From Hyalangium ruber (GTDB lineage: Bacteria > Myxococcota > Myxococcia > Myxococcales > Myxococcaceae): 64,000 bases of DNA. The translations under genes and the position numbers were made by a program. Shown in pieces: positions 28,047 through 37,024 of this stretch; position 1 is the first letter of the stretch, and every line of letters begins with the position of its first letter. The stretch spans positions 310,001-374,000 of the forward strand of contig NZ_JAXIVS010000004.1 in the NCBI RefSeq assembly GCF_034259325.1. Direction: 5' to 3'. The notes beneath the pieces are model-generated. The model saw only the letters and a list, made by a program, of their open reading frames with translations, made no database searches and was not told the DNA's origin.

Positions 28047-29033
28047 TCACCGCCGATAGCGGGCGCGCAGGGCTCCCAGCAACCCCAGCAGCGCCAACGC
28101 CGCGAGCGGGCTGCCCGCGGCGGAGCAGCCGATGCCCGTGTTGGTGCCCGACTCGATGATCTCCGGGACTCCGCCGGGCGGGGACTCTCCCGTTTCCGGA
28201 GTGCCACCGGGCGTCGTCTCGCCTCCGGACGTGGGCGCCTCCGGCGCGGGCGTGCTCGGGTCTGGCTCGGCGGGCGGCAGGCCCGCATCGGGCGTGCCCG
28301 CGTCCGGCGGCGGCGTGCCCGCGTCCGGCGGGGCCGGAGGCAGCACATCCGCCAGCTGCGTCCCCTTGATGAAGGCGTCATGGTAGACGACGCCCACCGG
28401 GACGATGGTGTCCTTGCGGTACAGCCCCAGCTTCAAATAGTTCTTCGTCCCCGCGTACATCGTCGCCAGGTTCGTCCGGGGCACCACCTTCTCTCGGTTG
28501 TGCCACAGCTCGATGAAGCCCGTGTTCGCGTCGGCCGACCACTTCACGTGGAAGATGAACTCGTGCCACACCCCGCGCGTCAGCGGCGCGGTCCACGGGG
28601 TGACGCTGCTGGTGAGCGTCAGCCGCATCTCCTCCCCGTAGACGTGGAACTCCACCGGCGGCGAGCCGCAGCACCCGTCGTGGTGCCACTGGGTGAAGAC
28701 CTGCCAGGCGCGCTCGCTGGGGTAGTCCGGCGCGAACATCACCTTCCAGCGGTAGTAGTACTCCGTGCCCGCGGTCTCGTTGCTCAAGTGGAACAGCTCG
28801 TTGCGGTTGCCGCTGGAGTCGATGGGGTCATCGCCCTGCACCACCGTGGCCTTCAGCGCGTAGCGGCCCTCCGCCACCGGGCTCGTCACCACCTGCAGCC
28901 GGTCCGCGCTCACCATCTGCACCCCCGAGTACTGCGACCGGTTGCCCGTCTCGAAGTCCCCCCTCCACACCACACCCGCCAAGGCCGGCCCGGACACCGC
29001 CAACGTCACAAGCCATACGGAGAGGAATCTCAA
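28047..29033 (-). CDS. Secreted heparin-lyase-I-like protein with MYXO-CTERM tail
   Basis: 328-residue secreted protein. A signal peptide (residues 1-18, RFLSVWLVTLAVSGPALAG) leads into a jelly-roll domain (about 20-235) resembling the heparin lyase I-like polysaccharide lyase family: VWRGDFETGNRSQY at the start, YYYRWKVMFAPDY, VFTQWHHDGCCGSPPVEFHV and EFIFHVKWSADANTGFIELWHN. A Pro/Asp/Gly linker precedes a MYXO-CTERM tail: NTGIGCSA with its invariant Cys, a hydrophobic helix and terminal ARYRR, used for surface sorting. The start is inferred as TTG (29031-29033) because GAGGA is 7 bp upstream and it gives a perfect signal peptide; no ATG fits. Confidence 0.78.
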   Translation of the reverse strand: MRFLSVWLVTLAVSGPALAGVVWRGDFETGNRSQYSGVQMVSADRLQVVTSPVAEGRYALKATVVQGDDPIDSSGNRNELFHLSNETAGTEYYYRWKVMFAPDYPSERAWQVFTQWHHDGCCGSPPVEFHVYGEEMRLTLTSSVTPWTAPLTRGVWHEFIFHVKWSADANTGFIELWHNREKVVPRTNLATMYAGTKNYLKLGLYRKDTIVPVGVVYHDAFIKGTQLADVLPPAPPDAGTPPPDAGTPDAGLPPAEPDPSTPAPEAPTSGGETTPGGTPETGESPPGGVPEIIESGTNTGIGCSAAGSPLAALALLGLLGALRARYRR

Positions 29034-29344
29034 GGATGCGTCCTCGTGAAGGTTGGTTGACCAACGAACACGGCACCCTAGCCAAAAAACATGTTTCATT
29101 CCTGCCCCCCTTTCTTCCCGCTCCCTCGTCGCTAGAGCGAGCAGGCAGGCAGGGGCATGGCCTGTTCGAGACATGTTTCACCGCGAGACATGTCTCACGC
29201 CGCCCACCGGCCGTAGGAGGGAGCCCCGCGATTGACGCACGGCGTCACCCCGGCCGGGAACACAAGGGGCTGCTTGTGAGCACGCGTGGTGTATGGTCCC
29301 CACCCCTTCGCGGCGCCCTCTGACGGGGCGTCCCGGGTACCTCC
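29034..29344. promoter_or_regulatory. Divergent intergenic region with repeated ACATGT palindromes
   Basis: 311 bp without a gene. It holds three copies of an ACATGT-centred palindrome: AAACATGTTT (29087-29096), then two tandem 17-bp-spaced copies, GAGACATGTTTCAC (29168-29181) and GAGACATGTCTCAC (29185-29198); the last contains a perfect 12-bp palindrome. The string ACATGTTTCA occurs identically at 29089 and 29171. These look like operators for one dimeric regulator acting on the lyase gene, the AstA-like gene, or both. Short reading frames here lack coding character. Confidence 0.6.
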
Positions 29345-30370
29345 ATGCTTGTCCTGCGTGACGTCCAGAAGAGCGATCTGGCCGGCCTCAAGCGGCTGGC
29401 CGCCGTGCTCAATACGGTGAATCTCCCCAACAACGAGGAGACGCTCTCATCGATGATCGACAAGTCGATCCGGAGCTTCGCCGGCAAGGTGAAGAACCCC
29501 ATGGAGCGCGAGTACCTCTTCGTGCTCGAGGATGCGCGCAACCAGCACCTCATCGGCACCTCGATGATCATCGCGCAGCACGGCACCTACGAGGCGCCGC
29601 ACATCTATTACGAGGTGAGCGAGCGCGAGCACTACTCGGCCTCCATCGACCGGCACTTCCGGCACAAGGTGCTCTCCATCGCCTACCACTACGAGGGCCC
29701 GACGGAGATCGGCGGCCTCGTGGTGGACCCGCCCTACCGCGCCACCCCGGACAAGCCCGGCAAGCAGCTGTCCTTCGTGCGCTTCCTCTTCATCGCCATG
29801 CACCGGCGCCTGTTCCGCCCTCGGGTGCTGGCCGAGCTGCTGCCGCCGCTCCTTCCGGACGGGCGCAGCCTGCTGTGGGAGGCCTGCGGCAGGAAGTTCA
29901 CCGGCCTGTCCTACCAGGAGGCTGACCGCCTCAGCCGGCAGAACAAGGAGTTCATCAAGGAGCTGTTCCCCGCCTCGGACATCTACGCCTCGCTGTTCCC
30001 GACGCGGGTGCAGAAGGTGCTGGGCGAAGTGGGCCCGCAGACGCGCGGCGTGCAGCGCATGCTGGAGCGCATCGGCTTCCGGTACGTGGAGCGCATCGAC
30101 CCGTTCGACGGTGGGCCGCACTTCGAGGCCAACGTGACGGACATCACCCTGGTGCGCCGCTACCGCACGGCGAAGCTGGCCTCGGAGGACTTCGAGCAGG
30201 AGGGGGACGACATGCTCGTCGCCTTCGAGCGGGACTCGGGCCGCAACCGCTTCCGCGCGGTGCGCGCGCAGGTGCGCATGGACGACCAGACGGTGTACCT
30301 GCCCTCTCGCGCCAAGGAAGTGCTCGACGCGCCCGTCGGCGCACGGCTGTCCCTCATCCCCTTCGAGTAG
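29345..30370 (+). CDS. astA: Arginine N-succinyltransferase-like protein
   Basis: 341-residue GNAT-type acyltransferase of the AstA family, whose known members transfer succinyl from succinyl-CoA to arginine, the first step of the ammonia-producing AST catabolic pathway. Family blocks visible: VLRDVQKSDLAGL start, GTSMIIAQHG, IGGLVVDPPYR, FVRFLFIA and the LLPPLLPDGRSLLWEACGR..TGLSYQEADRLS stretch. No other ast genes (astB-E) are nearby, although an ornithine aminotransferase lies 17 kb away, so the acceptor may not be arginine. Some AstA-like proteins are stand-alone in deltaproteobacteria. Confidence 0.8.
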   Translation: MLVLRDVQKSDLAGLKRLAAVLNTVNLPNNEETLSSMIDKSIRSFAGKVKNPMEREYLFVLEDARNQHLIGTSMIIAQHGTYEAPHIYYEVSEREHYSASIDRHFRHKVLSIAYHYEGPTEIGGLVVDPPYRATPDKPGKQLSFVRFLFIAMHRRLFRPRVLAELLPPLLPDGRSLLWEACGRKFTGLSYQEADRLSRQNKEFIKELFPASDIYASLFPTRVQKVLGEVGPQTRGVQRMLERIGFRYVERIDPFDGGPHFEANVTDITLVRRYRTAKLASEDFEQEGDDMLVAFERDSGRNRFRAVRAQVRMDDQTVYLPSRAKEVLDAPVGARLSLIPFE

Positions 30371-30379
30371 GGGCCCGCT

Positions 30380-31474
30380 TCAGGGGCGCCGCACCACACG
30401 GTGGCTGCCGCGCAGCAACTCCAGCCAGCGCTCACCCGCCTCGCGCCCGGAGTCCTTCGCGTCCACCAGCGCCAGCGGCAGGTGCGTCTGGGGCAGCACC
30501 GCGTCCAGCGAGGTGGGGTCCAGCTCCAGCGTCCCGCCGCCCGCGAGCGCCACCCGCACCCAGGCGTGCGGCCGCGCCGGTCCTCCGTCCACCACCAGCA
30601 GCCCGTGGACCAGCGCCACCTTCTGGCCCAGTCCCTCCGCCTCCGCGGCGAAGCGCAGCGCGTGAGCCAGGCACCCGCCCGCCTCTCCCTCGCCTCCCTC
30701 GCGCCAGTCCGCCTCGCCCGGCCCCTTCTCCGGAAAGGCCGCGTGGACACGCTCGGCCAGGGCTCTCGCCGCGCCCTTCTCCCACTCCGTCATTCCCGGC
30801 AGCCGCGCCGGCACCGGCCACGGCGGCTCGAAGCGCAACGCCCCGCGCGGCCCCTCCACCGGCACGCCCTCGGCGAAGAGGTCGGGAGGAGGCCGCAGCC
30901 GCTCGCCGGGCGCCGCCACGGTGAAGCGGGAGGCGCCCACCTCCAGCGCCTGAAGCCGCCCCGCCCCGTCGTACCGGGCCCGGAAGGGCGCCCCCAGCAT
31001 CGTCCCCTCCACCTCCCGCCCCTGAATGGAGGTGACACAGTGCGGCCCCTCGCGCCCGGTCAGCTCCTCGCGCCCCGTCACACAGCCGTTGCGCGCGGGG
31101 GCCTGCCACACCCACAGCGCCTGCGGCAGACTCTGGGAGCCCTCCACGTGGCCCTGGGAATCCAACGCCAACGCCACCTCCCGTGTCCGGGCCCCCACGT
31201 GCCCCTCGCGCCGGTGCAGGTGCAGCGAGTGGTAGGTGAAGCGGCCAGGCGTCCGCTTCAACGTCACCATCCCCACCGGCACGCCCCGCCAGCTGAAAAC
31301 GTAACGTGCTGAGTCCTCCTGCCCCTGGGGCCGGGGGGACCCTCCCCCTGAAAAGGGGCTCGACGTACCAGGTAGGAGCAGCACCCCCGCGGCCACCCAG
31401 GCGCGCCAGGGGCTGGAGCGTGCAAGGATTTTAGGAACGGCGGGGTAAGGCGGGTTAGCTTCGCGGCTGCTCAT
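30380..31474 (-). CDS. Exported transglutaminase-like protein
   Basis: 364-residue protein with a hydrophobic N-terminal segment (about 17-36) serving as a signal or anchor and a C-terminal transglutaminase/protease-like domain. The Cys-His-Asp triad is visible: Cys268 in GGCLAHALRF, His303 in RPHAWVRV, Asp319 in LELDPTS. Such domains in bacteria act as peptidases or in peptide crosslinking of the envelope. The ATG (31472-31474) overlaps the ATG of the divergent chemoreceptor gene in the tetranucleotide CATG, so both promoters must lie within the opposite coding region or the messages have minimal leaders. It ends 9 bp from the convergent astA-like gene. Confidence 0.7.
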   Translation of the reverse strand: MSSREANPPYPAVPKILARSSPWRAWVAAGVLLLPGTSSPFSGGGSPRPQGQEDSARYVFSWRGVPVGMVTLKRTPGRFTYHSLHLHRREGHVGARTREVALALDSQGHVEGSQSLPQALWVWQAPARNGCVTGREELTGREGPHCVTSIQGREVEGTMLGAPFRARYDGAGRLQALEVGASRFTVAAPGERLRPPPDLFAEGVPVEGPRGALRFEPPWPVPARLPGMTEWEKGAARALAERVHAAFPEKGPGEADWREGGEGEAGGCLAHALRFAAEAEGLGQKVALVHGLLVVDGGPARPHAWVRVALAGGGTLELDPTSLDAVLPQTHLPLALVDAKDSGREAGERWLELLRGSHRVVRRP

Positions 31475-34400
31475 GGGAGCCAAACGGTACCTCTTCGGGT
31501 TCGGTCTCGTCGGGGGACTCACCACGGCGCTGGTCCTCGGCGGGCTGCAAAGCCTGCTCACGGGAGAGTCACGCACGCTGAGCGAGTGGCTCGCGCTGCT
31601 GCTCGGCACACCCCTGCTGTACCTGCTGGGCGGCTGGCTGTCGTGGTTCCGCTGGGCGGGACAGCGCGGCCGCGCGCGCCGTCGCGTCCTCACCCAGCTG
31701 GCCGAGGGAGACCTGGCCATCACCTCGCAGCTGCACTTCGAGGGCAAGGAGGACGTGCGCCGCCTCATCGCCTCGCTGCGCCGCGCCATCTCCCAGGTGC
31801 AGCGGGTGACGGTGAACATGCACCGCACCAGCACCTCCGTCTCCGAGCAGGCGCGGGTGTTGATGGAGGCCGCGCGCCGGCAGGGCACGGCGGTGGACCG
31901 CTCGCTGGACTCGGTGTCCAGCATGGGCGCGAGCCTCCACAGCGCCGGCCAGCGCGTGCTGCAGATGGAGAACTTCGCCCAGGAGACGACCAGCTCCCTG
32001 CTGGAGATGACCGAGCGGTTGCAGCAGGTGGGCCACGCCCTGTCCATCCTGGATGAGTTCTCGCACCACACCAGCGAGCTGGTGCAGGCCATGAGCGAGC
32101 GGCTCAGCAACATCGCCTCCGCGGGAGACGAGCTGGCGCGCTTCGCCAACGAGACCGAGAGCTTCGTGTCCATGGTGGGCACCGGCATCGACGCCGTGCG
32201 CCGCCGCGCCAGTGAGACCAACCAGCTCGCCCTGGCGGTGACGGCCACCGCCCAGCGCGGCGAGGAGCTGGTCAACGACAGCGTCAAGGGCATGTACCGC
32301 GTCGAGGAGACGGTGCGGAAGGCCGCGGAAATCGTCGACTCGCTGGGCGTGCGCTCCATGGAGATCGGCCGCATCGTCGACGTCATCCAGGAGATCGCCG
32401 ACCAGACGAACCTGCTGGCGCTCAATGCCGCCATCATCGCCGCGCAGGCGGGCGAGCACGGACGGCCCTTCGGCGTGGTCGCCAACGAGATTCGCGGGCT
32501 GGCCGAGCGCACCGCGCGCTCCACCCGGGAAATCTCTTCCATGGTGACGGGCGTGCGCGAGGCGGTGAGCACCGCGGTGCTGCTGGTGAAGGAGGGCCGC
32601 GCGCAGGCCACCGCGGGCGTGCAGCGCGGGGACCGGGCGGCCGGAGCGCTGGTGGAGATTCGCAGCATCACCCAGCGCACCTTCGCCGCCGTGGAGTCCA
32701 CCGTGGAGGAGACCAAGCGCCTGGAGTCGCAGGGCTCCACCGTGGTGGAGGCCAGCAAGCGGGTGGCGAGCCAGGTGGACGAGGTGACGCGGGCGGCCAT
32801 CGAGCAGTCCGGGCACGCGCGCGAGCTGGTGCGGCAGACCCGGGAGATGGCGCGACTGGCCCGGGACGCCTCGGACAAAGTGGATGGACAGGCGCGCATC
32901 GGCCGCAACCTGTCCGAGGCGGTGATGCGGCTGGCGTCAGCCATCGAGGAGATCCGCAACGCGCACGCGGTGCTCACCACGGGCGAAGAGGCCATCCGCG
33001 TGGAGGTGTCCCGGGTGCGCGAGGACGCGCGCCGCGTCATCCGCAGCGGCGATGAGCTGAGCCGCACCGTGGATCAGCTCGGCAACGAGGCGGTGACCCT
33101 GGAGGCGGAGGTGTTCCGCTTCCGCCTGCCCCGCCCGCGCCCGGGCGGGAGGCTGCGCGTGGGCATCCACCAGTCCTCCTCGCTGCGCACGCGGCAGAAC
33201 CTGGATCCGATCTTCAGCGTGGAGAACCAGCTGGCGGAGCTGTGCGCGTGCGTCTTCTCCGGGCTGCTGCGGCTGGAGGATGGCGTCCTGGTGCCGGACC
33301 TGGCCAACCAGTGGGAGGCCGACCCCACGGCGCGCATCTTCCGCTTCCACCTGCGCCGGGGCGTCACCTTCCATGATGGCATGGCGCTGACGGCCTATGA
33401 CGTGAAGCGCCACTTCGAGCGGCTGCTCGACCCGGCGGTGCGCTCGCCGGACCGCACCCTGCTGGAGGACATCGAAGGGGCGCAGGAGTACACCGCCGGC
33501 ACCAGCCGCGAGGTGAGCGGCATCCACGCGTTGGATGACATGACGCTGGAGATTCGCCTGCGCGAGCCCAAGGCGTTCTTCCTCCACCTGCTGGCGCTGA
33601 CGCCCACGGCAATCGCTCGGGTGGACATGAACGGGCGCATGCTCGGCACCGGGCCCTACCGCCTGATGAGCTTCGAGCAGGACCGCATCGTCATGGAGCG
33701 CAACCCCACCTACTTCCGCTCCGGGCAGCCGCTGCTGGACCGGCTCGAGTTCAAGCTGGAGGAGTCCCGGCAGGATGCGCTCGCCCGGCTCAAGTCCGGC
33801 CAGGTGGATGTCGTCTCCTTCCTCTATGCCCAGCAGGCACAGATGCCCGGCATGGAGGACTTCCAGGTCATCGCCAGCGCCACGCCCTCCACGGCCTTCA
33901 TCGGGTTGAACCTGCGCGAGTCGCTCTATGACGACGTGCGGGTGCGGCAGGCCATCCGCGCGGGGTTGGACATCCCCGCCCTGGTGGAGCAGTTCCACCC
34001 AGGGGCCCGCCCGGCGCGCACGCTCACGCCGCCGGAGCTGCTCCAGGAGAGCGAGCCGGGCGTGGTGCCAGGGCCGGATCTCGTTCGGGCCGAGCAGTTG
34101 CTGCGCGACGCGGGCGTGCGCACGGTGCCGCTGACGCTCTATTACCCCGCCGGCCAGGACACGAGCACCGAGGACCAGGTGCTCTTCCGCCGCCTCATCG
34201 ACGCGGGGCTCCTGGAGCTGCGGTACATGGAGCTGCCTCAGCAGGAGTACGCCTCGCGGCTTCGCGAGGGTCGCATCCCCGCCTTCCGGAACCTCTGGAT
34301 CGCCGACTACCCGGACCCGGACAACTTCCTCTACTTCCTGCTCCACTCGAGCGCGCAGACCATCTACCCGCTCGGCTACCAGAACGCGGAGCTGGACAAG

Positions 34401-34619
34401 ATCACCGCCGAGGCGCGCGTCTCCATTGATCCGGAGCTGCGCCAGCAGCTCTACCGGCGCGCCGAGAAGATCTTCGAGCAGGACTGCCCGCTCATTCCCC
34501 TGTACCACGACCGCATCTACGCCGTGGCGAGCCCCATGGTGCAGGGCCTGCGGCTGCACATGACGCCGCCGCAGGTGCGCTACGAGGATCTGTGGGTGGA
34601 CTCGGACGCGGCGCTCTGA
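31473..34619 (+). CDS. Chemoreceptor (MCP) fused to oligopeptide-binding protein domain
   Basis: 1048-residue fusion. Two closely spaced membrane helices (about 6-28 and 37-58) are followed by a methyl-accepting chemotaxis signalling domain; its hairpin tip lies at about 299-356 (DQTNLLALNAAIIAAQAGEHGRPFG, variant of the canonical AAIEAARAGE). From about 558 to the end is a family 5 extracellular solute-binding domain (SBP_bac_5, OppA/DppA-like): GGRLRVGIHQSSSL, LANQWEADPTARIFRFHLRRGV, LGTGPYRLMSF, VRQAIRAGLD. With only a helical hairpin in the membrane, both large domains should face the cytoplasm, which is unusual for a binding protein. It may sense cytosolic peptides and signal to a Che or Frz-like pathway; no che genes adjoin. 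Confidence 0.85.
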   Translation: MGAKRYLFGFGLVGGLTTALVLGGLQSLLTGESRTLSEWLALLLGTPLLYLLGGWLSWFRWAGQRGRARRRVLTQLAEGDLAITSQLHFEGKEDVRRLIASLRRAISQVQRVTVNMHRTSTSVSEQARVLMEAARRQGTAVDRSLDSVSSMGASLHSAGQRVLQMENFAQETTSSLLEMTERLQQVGHALSILDEFSHHTSELVQAMSERLSNIASAGDELARFANETESFVSMVGTGIDAVRRRASETNQLALAVTATAQRGEELVNDSVKGMYRVEETVRKAAEIVDSLGVRSMEIGRIVDVIQEIADQTNLLALNAAIIAAQAGEHGRPFGVVANEIRGLAERTARSTREISSMVTGVREAVSTAVLLVKEGRAQATAGVQRGDRAAGALVEIRSITQRTFAAVESTVEETKRLESQGSTVVEASKRVASQVDEVTRAAIEQSGHARELVRQTREMARLARDASDKVDGQARIGRNLSEAVMRLASAIEEIRNAHAVLTTGEEAIRVEVSRVREDARRVIRSGDELSRTVDQLGNEAVTLEAEVFRFRLPRPRPGGRLRVGIHQSSSLRTRQNLDPIFSVENQLAELCACVFSGLLRLEDGVLVPDLANQWEADPTARIFRFHLRRGVTFHDGMALTAYDVKRHFERLLDPAVRSPDRTLLEDIEGAQEYTAGTSREVSGIHALDDMTLEIRLREPKAFFLHLLALTPTAIARVDMNGRMLGTGPYRLMSFEQDRIVMERNPTYFRSGQPLLDRLEFKLEESRQDALARLKSGQVDVVSFLYAQQAQMPGMEDFQVIASATPSTAFIGLNLRESLYDDVRVRQAIRAGLDIPALVEQFHPGARPARTLTPPELLQESEPGVVPGPDLVRAEQLLRDAGVRTVPLTLYYPAGQDTSTEDQVLFRRLIDAGLLELRYMELPQQEYASRLREGRIPAFRNLWIADYPDPDNFLYFLLHSSAQTIYPLGYQNAELDKITAEARVSIDPELRQQLYRRAEKIFEQDCPLIPLYHDRIYAVASPMVQGLRLHMTPPQVRYEDLWVDSDAAL

Positions 34620-34620
34620 C

Positions 34621-36762
34621 TCAGGGCCTCGCGCGGCGGGTGCCCTGGACTCCGTGGCGCTGGGGCCAGCCGTGCTGCTCGGCCAGACCGTTGGGGCCCA
34701 GGTCGAACGCCTCCAGCTTCCAGACGCCGTCGCGCTCGAGCACGACGTAGAGGTTGCGCCCGACGTGTACCGCACCGGCGATGCGTGGCGTGCCCGGCAG
34801 CGGGCAGACGAGCTGCCCCTGGGCGGAGAGGAACTGGATGGAGGCCAGCGGTCCGCCGCCGTCCAGGGCTGTGCTCGTGAGTGCGCCCACCGCGCCTCCG
34901 CTCACCAGCGAGGCTTCGTGAAGGATGCTCGGCTCATCCAATGGGAGCACGGGTGCTTCCCAGGCTGTCTCGCCGGTGCGCGCGTTCAGGGCCCGGAGTA
35001 CCAGCCGCTCCTGCTCTGGAGCGCAGGAGCCGGGGCCCGCATCCGGGCATGTGCGCGCGAAGGCGTAGCCCACGTCTCCCAACAGCAGTGCCGGCTCGTC
35101 CAGGGGCATGAGGGGTTGCGTGCCTCCGTCCCAGGAGACGTGGGCCAGGTTGCCTCCGTCCGTGCTGGCGAAGCGTCTCGTCCCAGCGAAGAGCCGCCCT
35201 CCCGCCACCGCCAGGGACGCGCCTCCGTCCCGGTCCGTGTCCAGCAGCGGCACGGTGACGAAGCCGGTGCCCGCGTCCTCGGGCTGCGGCTCGGCGCGTG
35301 AGAGCTGACCTCCGCCCTGCGCGCACAAGAGCACCAGTCCCTGCTCGTCGAGCGCCACGCGGCTGTCTCCTGCTCCGAAGCCTTCCACGGTGCCGGAGCG
35401 ACGGACGCCTCCGTCCGTGCCGAAGACCACCAGCGTCGCGAGTGCCTCGGAGGCACCTGCATCCACGCCTCCGTCGAGCTCCCTTCCGGCGTCCTCGGGG
35501 GCTTGCCACGCGATGAGCGACACCACCTCTCCCTCGGCGGTCACCGCTACGCGCCCCACGCCCGTCGAGGGCTCTCCTTGCACATCGGGCGGCCGTTGCT
35601 CCCGAAGCGAGGCCTGCCACAGGCGCTCGCCCGGAATGGCGCGTCCATACCCCTCCAGGCTCTCGGGCTCGTGCAGGAGCACGCCGGCGTCCGACACGGC
35701 CAACAGCGTGCGTACTCCACCATCCGTATATGGCGCCTCGAAGCGAAGCAGGCCGTTCTCCGTGAAGGAGACGAGACGGCAGCCTGCGTCGTCCGCGCAG
35801 ACAGAGGTGAAGAGCGCACCTCCATAGGAGAGCAATACCGGCCCTCCCGTCTCCGCCACGGGCACTCCGCCGAGCCCTTGGGAGAAGCTGGGCACGAGGT
35901 CTCCCGCATCCGGACGCTGGCACTCGCCGCTCTGGCAGCGGCCTTCTCCCTGGCAGGGCGTGGCGGGCGAGCACACGAAACCATCCGGCGTGGGCACGGT
36001 GCGGCAGGTGCCGGAGAAGCACACGCTGGCCGTCCGGCAGTCGACCGGGCCGCAGATGCTGTAGTCGGCGGCGTCCGCCTCGCCGCAGCCGCGCTCGCGC
36101 TGGCACACGCCCACGCGGCAGGGGTTCGCGGGCTGGGGACACGCCACGGGCTCCGTCACACAGCCCTCGGTGGCAGAGCAGGAGTCCACCGTACACGGGT
36201 CATCGTCGTCACACAGGCGCGGCTCGCCCACGCACACGCCCGCCTGGCACCGGCCTCGCTCCTGGCAGAGGCTGGAGGGAACGCATGTCGTTCCGTCGGG
36301 CAGCGGCGACTCCACACACACGCCCGGCTCCAGCTCGAAGCGGGACTGGACACACTGCGCCGTCGGCACGCACGCCAGGGGGCGCACGCCCAGGCCCTTG
36401 AGCGCCACGGACTCGGCACGGCTTCCCGCGGTGAGCTCCAGCGTGCCTTCCGCCGGCCCGTTGCCCGCGGTGAACACCACTTCCAACGTCGCGGTGCCAC
36501 CGCCCGGCACCGACACCGTGCCCTGAGTGACGGAGAAGGGTGCGCTGGCGCTCGCCGTCACCGTCACCCCCGCGCGCCCCGTGCCCAGCAGTGTCACCGT
36601 GCGGCGGGACTGGGTGCCCTCCAGCACGCGGCCGAAGTCCACCTGCGTGTCTTGGGGCCGGAAGTCACCACGCGCGCCTCCGACGCCTGGCTCGTCACAC
36701 CGGCAGGCACCAGCAAGCACGAGCGCCACGAGGAACAGGAGCCAGGGCCGAGTGCGGAGCAT
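34621..36762 (-). CDS. Large cysteine-rich exported protein
   Basis: 713-residue exported protein with signal peptide (1-20, followed by ACRC, possibly a lipoprotein). Residues about 35-125 form an immunoglobulin-like domain of the ASPM/SPD-2/Hydin or 'choice-of-anchor' type (VDFGRVLEGTQSRRTVTLLGTG...). Residues 128-290 are a Cys-rich array with about twenty cysteines and repeated C-x(4-6)-G-x-C spacing (CQERGRCQAGVC, CQGEGRCQSGEC). The remaining 420 residues look like propeller blades with many DAG/DGG turns. Typical of myxobacterial surface lipoproteins of unknown function. It ends 1 bp after the convergent MCP fusion. Confidence 0.8.
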   Translation of the reverse strand: MLRTRPWLLFLVALVLAGACRCDEPGVGGARGDFRPQDTQVDFGRVLEGTQSRRTVTLLGTGRAGVTVTASASAPFSVTQGTVSVPGGGTATLEVVFTAGNGPAEGTLELTAGSRAESVALKGLGVRPLACVPTAQCVQSRFELEPGVCVESPLPDGTTCVPSSLCQERGRCQAGVCVGEPRLCDDDDPCTVDSCSATEGCVTEPVACPQPANPCRVGVCQRERGCGEADAADYSICGPVDCRTASVCFSGTCRTVPTPDGFVCSPATPCQGEGRCQSGECQRPDAGDLVPSFSQGLGGVPVAETGGPVLLSYGGALFTSVCADDAGCRLVSFTENGLLRFEAPYTDGGVRTLLAVSDAGVLLHEPESLEGYGRAIPGERLWQASLREQRPPDVQGEPSTGVGRVAVTAEGEVVSLIAWQAPEDAGRELDGGVDAGASEALATLVVFGTDGGVRRSGTVEGFGAGDSRVALDEQGLVLLCAQGGGQLSRAEPQPEDAGTGFVTVPLLDTDRDGGASLAVAGGRLFAGTRRFASTDGGNLAHVSWDGGTQPLMPLDEPALLLGDVGYAFARTCPDAGPGSCAPEQERLVLRALNARTGETAWEAPVLPLDEPSILHEASLVSGGAVGALTSTALDGGGPLASIQFLSAQGQLVCPLPGTPRIAGAVHVGRNLYVVLERDGVWKLEAFDLGPNGLAEQHGWPQRHGVQGTRRARP

Positions 36763-37024
36763 GGGGCGGACTTAACCAGCTTCGCGCCAAGGCCTGAAGA
36801 GGCAGTGCAATCCTCCGTTCGGACGAGACGCTTTCGGCTGCTTCCATTCAACTGGAAGTGGCGCCCGCCCAGTCCCCGCGCGTGGACGGTGCGTCTCGTT
36901 TCTGGACTCTCCTCGCACGCGAAGGGGCTGAAACTCCTCGATCCTACCGTTGGCCTCACTCCTGCTTTAGCGCTCGCGGGGGGGCGCACTCCCGCGGCCC
37001 CCTATCATTAGAGGAGTGACAACG
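36763..37024. other. Divergent intergenic region
   Basis: 262 bp between the Cys-rich protein gene and the gene at 37025. No gene and no clear palindrome; it should contain both promoters. GAGGAG at 37011-37016 is the ribosome site of the plus-strand gene. Confidence 0.3.

Noticed and set aside
30380-33067. 895-residue extension of the transglutaminase-like protein
   Set aside because: The extra part is Ser/Arg-rich antisense of the chemoreceptor gene; the ATG at 31474 gives a plausible exported protein.
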